64,000 bases of DNA. Origin: Acidobacteriota bacterium. GTDB lineage: Bacteria; Acidobacteriota; Terriglobia; 20CM-2-55-15. The stretch lies in the NCBI GenBank assembly GCA_022821145.1, contig JAJEEE010000070.1, positions 1 to 64,000 of the forward strand. Reading direction: 5' to 3'. How positions within the stretch are numbered: the first letter of the stretch is position 1; every line of letters starts with the position of its first letter. A model generated the notes under the pieces. That model saw nothing but the letters and a program-made list of their open reading frames with translations. It did not search any database and was not told the origin of the DNA. The position numbers and the translations under genes are program-made. Shown piece by piece: positions 61,380-64,000 of this stretch.

Positions 61380-61452
61380 TGAGCCGTGCTGGACTCGAAC
61401 CAGCGACCCTCTGATTAAAAGTCAGATGCTCTACCAACTGAGCTAACGGCCC
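61380..61452 (-). tRNA. tRNA-Lys (anticodon TTT)
   Basis: On the minus strand 73 bases fold as a cloverleaf: acceptor GGGCCGT/ACGGCTC with one G-U pair, D-arm GCTC...GAGC, anticodon arm TCTGA-CTTTTAA-TCAGA with anticodon TTT, T-arm GCTGG-TTCGAGT-CCAGC, and discriminator A. The 3' CCA is not encoded. Confidence 0.97.
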
Positions 61453-61548
61453 CGGAAAACCCAGGCTCCTATCGTAGCAGCCCGCGGCGGGAGAACGCAG
61501 AGCGGCGCCTCGGTCCCGTGCGGGGATTCGTCGAGCGGGACCGTCCGT

Positions 61549-62835
<1,287 letters not shown>

Positions 62836-62903
62836 ACGCGCGCGTCCGCACCTCCGGGGAGGTCCGAAAACCTCGTTCGGACCGCCTCGACGGCGAGGAT
62901 GCC

Positions 62904-63233
62904 TCAGGCGAGATGTTTGGAGATGGCCGTTTCGATGGTGGTCTTGGGAACGGCGCCGACGAGCTGTTCCTTGACCTGGCCGTCCTTGAACAGGAGCAGC
63001 GTCGGGATGCCGCGAATGCTGAAGCGCGCCGAAAGCGAGCCGTGGGCGTCCACGTCGAGCTTGCCGACTTTCAGCCGGCCGGTGTATTCATCGGCGATTT
63101 GATCCACCGTGGGCGCCAGCGCCCTGCACGGTCCGCACCACGCGGCCCAGAAATCGACGAGTACCGGTACGGTGGATTGTTCGACTTCCGACTCGAAGTT
63201 GCTGTCGGTGATCTCTACCGTGTTCGCTCCCAT
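62904..63233 (-). CDS. trxA: Thioredoxin
   Basis: 109 residues with the standard fold. The active site FWAAWCGPCRALAPT (WCGPC) is followed by the cis-Pro loop IRGIPTLLLFKDG. No signal peptide, so cytoplasmic; it reduces protein disulfides with thioredoxin reductase. GGGAGA lies seven bases before ATG 63233. Upstream of it is a gap of almost 400 bases with a dispersed repeat copy, in which no other gene is seen. Confidence 0.96.
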   Translation of the reverse strand: MGANTVEITDSNFESEVEQSTVPVLVDFWAAWCGPCRALAPTVDQIADEYTGRLKVGKLDVDAHGSLSARFSIRGIPTLLLFKDGQVKEQLVGAVPKTTIETAISKHLA

Positions 63234-63625
63234 CAACGCGTCTCCCGTTCAGCCGTGTGCCGACATTCGACGTTAGCGAACCGGTCCGGAAAAGTCAATC
63301 GGGCCGCCCGCGCAACCCTTGCGACCGACCCGTGGTCCCAAGGTACGTCGAAGGGCCGCATCGTGTCGGGTTCTTTATCCTGGGCCGACGCCTCGCCGCG
63401 CTCGGCCATGGCGGAGGCCATGACCGCGTTGTCCACTCACCGCGAGGAACGCCGCGAGTCCGATGGGGACGACCGCGACGCCCGGGCGTGACCCGATCCG
63501 TGGTTCATCCGCTGCGCCCGGAATCGACGGCGTTTCACCGCGGTTGCCGGACCCGAACGTCCGCATCCACCGAAACCACGCCATAATGAGGTGTCGCCGC
63601 GCCCGCGGTCGCATCGATCGACGCC
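63234..63625. other. 392-base gap with repeat copy D
   Basis: Divergent gap between trxA and the glycosyltransferase. It contains dispersed hairpin repeat copy D (63371-63480), and CATAAT at about 63580, a possible -10 for the glycosyltransferase, without a clear -35. I see no gene in it. Confidence 0.6.
63371..63480 (+). repeat. Dispersed hairpin repeat, copy D (long form)
   Basis: Shares GACGCCTCGCCGCGCTCGG and CGCGAGGAACGCCGCGAGT with the other copies. In the main stem the second arm position has changed in a matched way (ACTC with GAGT where copy A has ACCC with GGGT), keeping pairing at that end. Two inner positions do not pair. Confidence 0.75.
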
Positions 63626-64000
63626 ATGACGATCGTCCTTTACGTTCTGACGGGGATCGCTCTGATCCAGGGCGCTGTGGCGCTGCACAAGGGGATCCGC
63701 AACCGGAACTACGCGCGGGACTTCACGCCCCCGCCCGCCGGGCCCCCGGGACGCGTGATCGTGTTCTGCCCGGTGCGGGGGCGCGATCCCGGACTGGCGG
63801 AAAGCGCGGCCTCCGTCCTGAGGCAGGATTTCCCCGACGGGTATCGCGTGGTGTTCGTCGTGGATGCGCCCGGCGACCCCGCCGTCGAGACGCTGTCGCC
63901 GCTGACGGGCGGCGCCCCGTTCGAGATCTTCGTCGCGGGGCGCGCGTCGGGGCGGGGGCAGAAGGTGCACAACCTCCGCGAGGCGGTCCGGCGCTTTCAC
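63626..64000 (+). CDS. Glycosyltransferase family 2-like protein (3' end outside window)
   Basis: 125 residues are visible and the gene runs off the right edge. The N-terminal hydrophobic segment (IVLYVLTGIALIQGAVAL) is a membrane anchor. The chain then shows a GT-A start: RVIVFCPVRGRDPGLAESA, SVLRQDFPDGYRVVFVVDAP (aspartate after the strand) and SGRGQKVHNLREAV, the Lys/nucleotide region. This is the layout of a GT2 (ceramide-glucosyltransferase-like) enzyme, which adds sugar to a lipid or polysaccharide at the inner membrane. Substrate unknown. Confidence 0.7.
   Translation, partial: MTIVLYVLTGIALIQGAVALHKGIRNRNYARDFTPPPAGPPGRVIVFCPVRGRDPGLAESAASVLRQDFPDGYRVVFVVDAPGDPAVETLSPLTGGAPFEIFVAGRASGRGQKVHNLREAVRRFH

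Overview
The window is very GC-rich, densely coded bacterial chromosome with no rRNA, CRISPR array, phage or insertion sequence. Its gene families suggest an Acidobacteriota bacterium, perhaps Vicinamibacteria-like: TonB receptors with a carboxypeptidase-regulatory N-terminus, a DUF1552/DUF1592 cytochrome set, DUF6152 and DUF5916 proteins, LVIVD and ankyrin exported proteins, Abhydrolase_10, and a three-subunit succinate dehydrogenase of the SdhC-A-B 'Sdh1' type. This assignment is inferred from gene content, not from a marker gene.

Layout. 0-9.6 kb: a truncated AtoE-type transporter diverges from a LigM-type aryl O-demethylase. A minus-strand operon follows, carrying a 2-oxoacid dehydrogenase complex (E1 alpha, E1 beta, E2), an M24-fold protein lacking one metal ligand, two cupins and a YciI protein. 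9.8-19.3 kb: three MetE-C-terminal-type zinc methyltransferase-like paralogues, an NmrA protein, an exported Abhydrolase_10, an MBL hydrolase and an aromatic-acid type MFS permease. 19.5-22.7 kb: a DUF4143 ATPase split by one amber codon, a Na+/solute symporter and a small membrane protein. 23-26.4 kb: the sdhCAB operon. 26.5-31.9 kb: exported proteins (including DUF6152), an MBL hydrolase, a decarboxylase-type amidohydrolase and a quinone-oxidoreductase-like enzyme. 31.9-38.3 kb: a dihaem cytochrome, DUF1552, DUF1592 and a divergent ankyrin protein. 38.3-50.3 kb: a DUF5916 barrel protein, two TonB-dependent receptors, a cytochrome/copper-monooxygenase/TPR fusion and a TPR protein. 50.4-55.2 kb: a TlpA-like thioredoxin, an esterase, an HpaB/HpaC two-component flavin monooxygenase and a molybdopterin oxidoreductase. 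55.4-61.3 kb: a small basic protein behind a palindrome, an LVIVD protein, a cytochrome c protein, and a second DUF6152/exported-module pair. 61.4-64 kb: tRNA-Lys, purA, trxA and the start of a glycosyltransferase.

How it may work together. The soluble enzymes (LigM-type demethylase, HpaBC, LigW-like amidohydrolase, AAHS permease, 2-oxoacid dehydrogenase) suggest uptake and breakdown of methoxylated or hydroxylated aromatic compounds. Removed methyl groups would go to tetrahydrofolate, and the MetE-like proteins might use or move them. The exported cytochromes, TonB receptors and DUF6152-linked proteins form a periplasmic layer whose substrate cannot be read from sequence.

The most interesting structure is (1) an exported module found four times, each time fused to or near a DUF6152 domain except where noted; (2) a dispersed hairpin repeat present four times in intergenic DNA; (3) the three MetE-like paralogues beside LigM; and (4) the metal-site-altered M24 gene inside the dehydrogenase operon.
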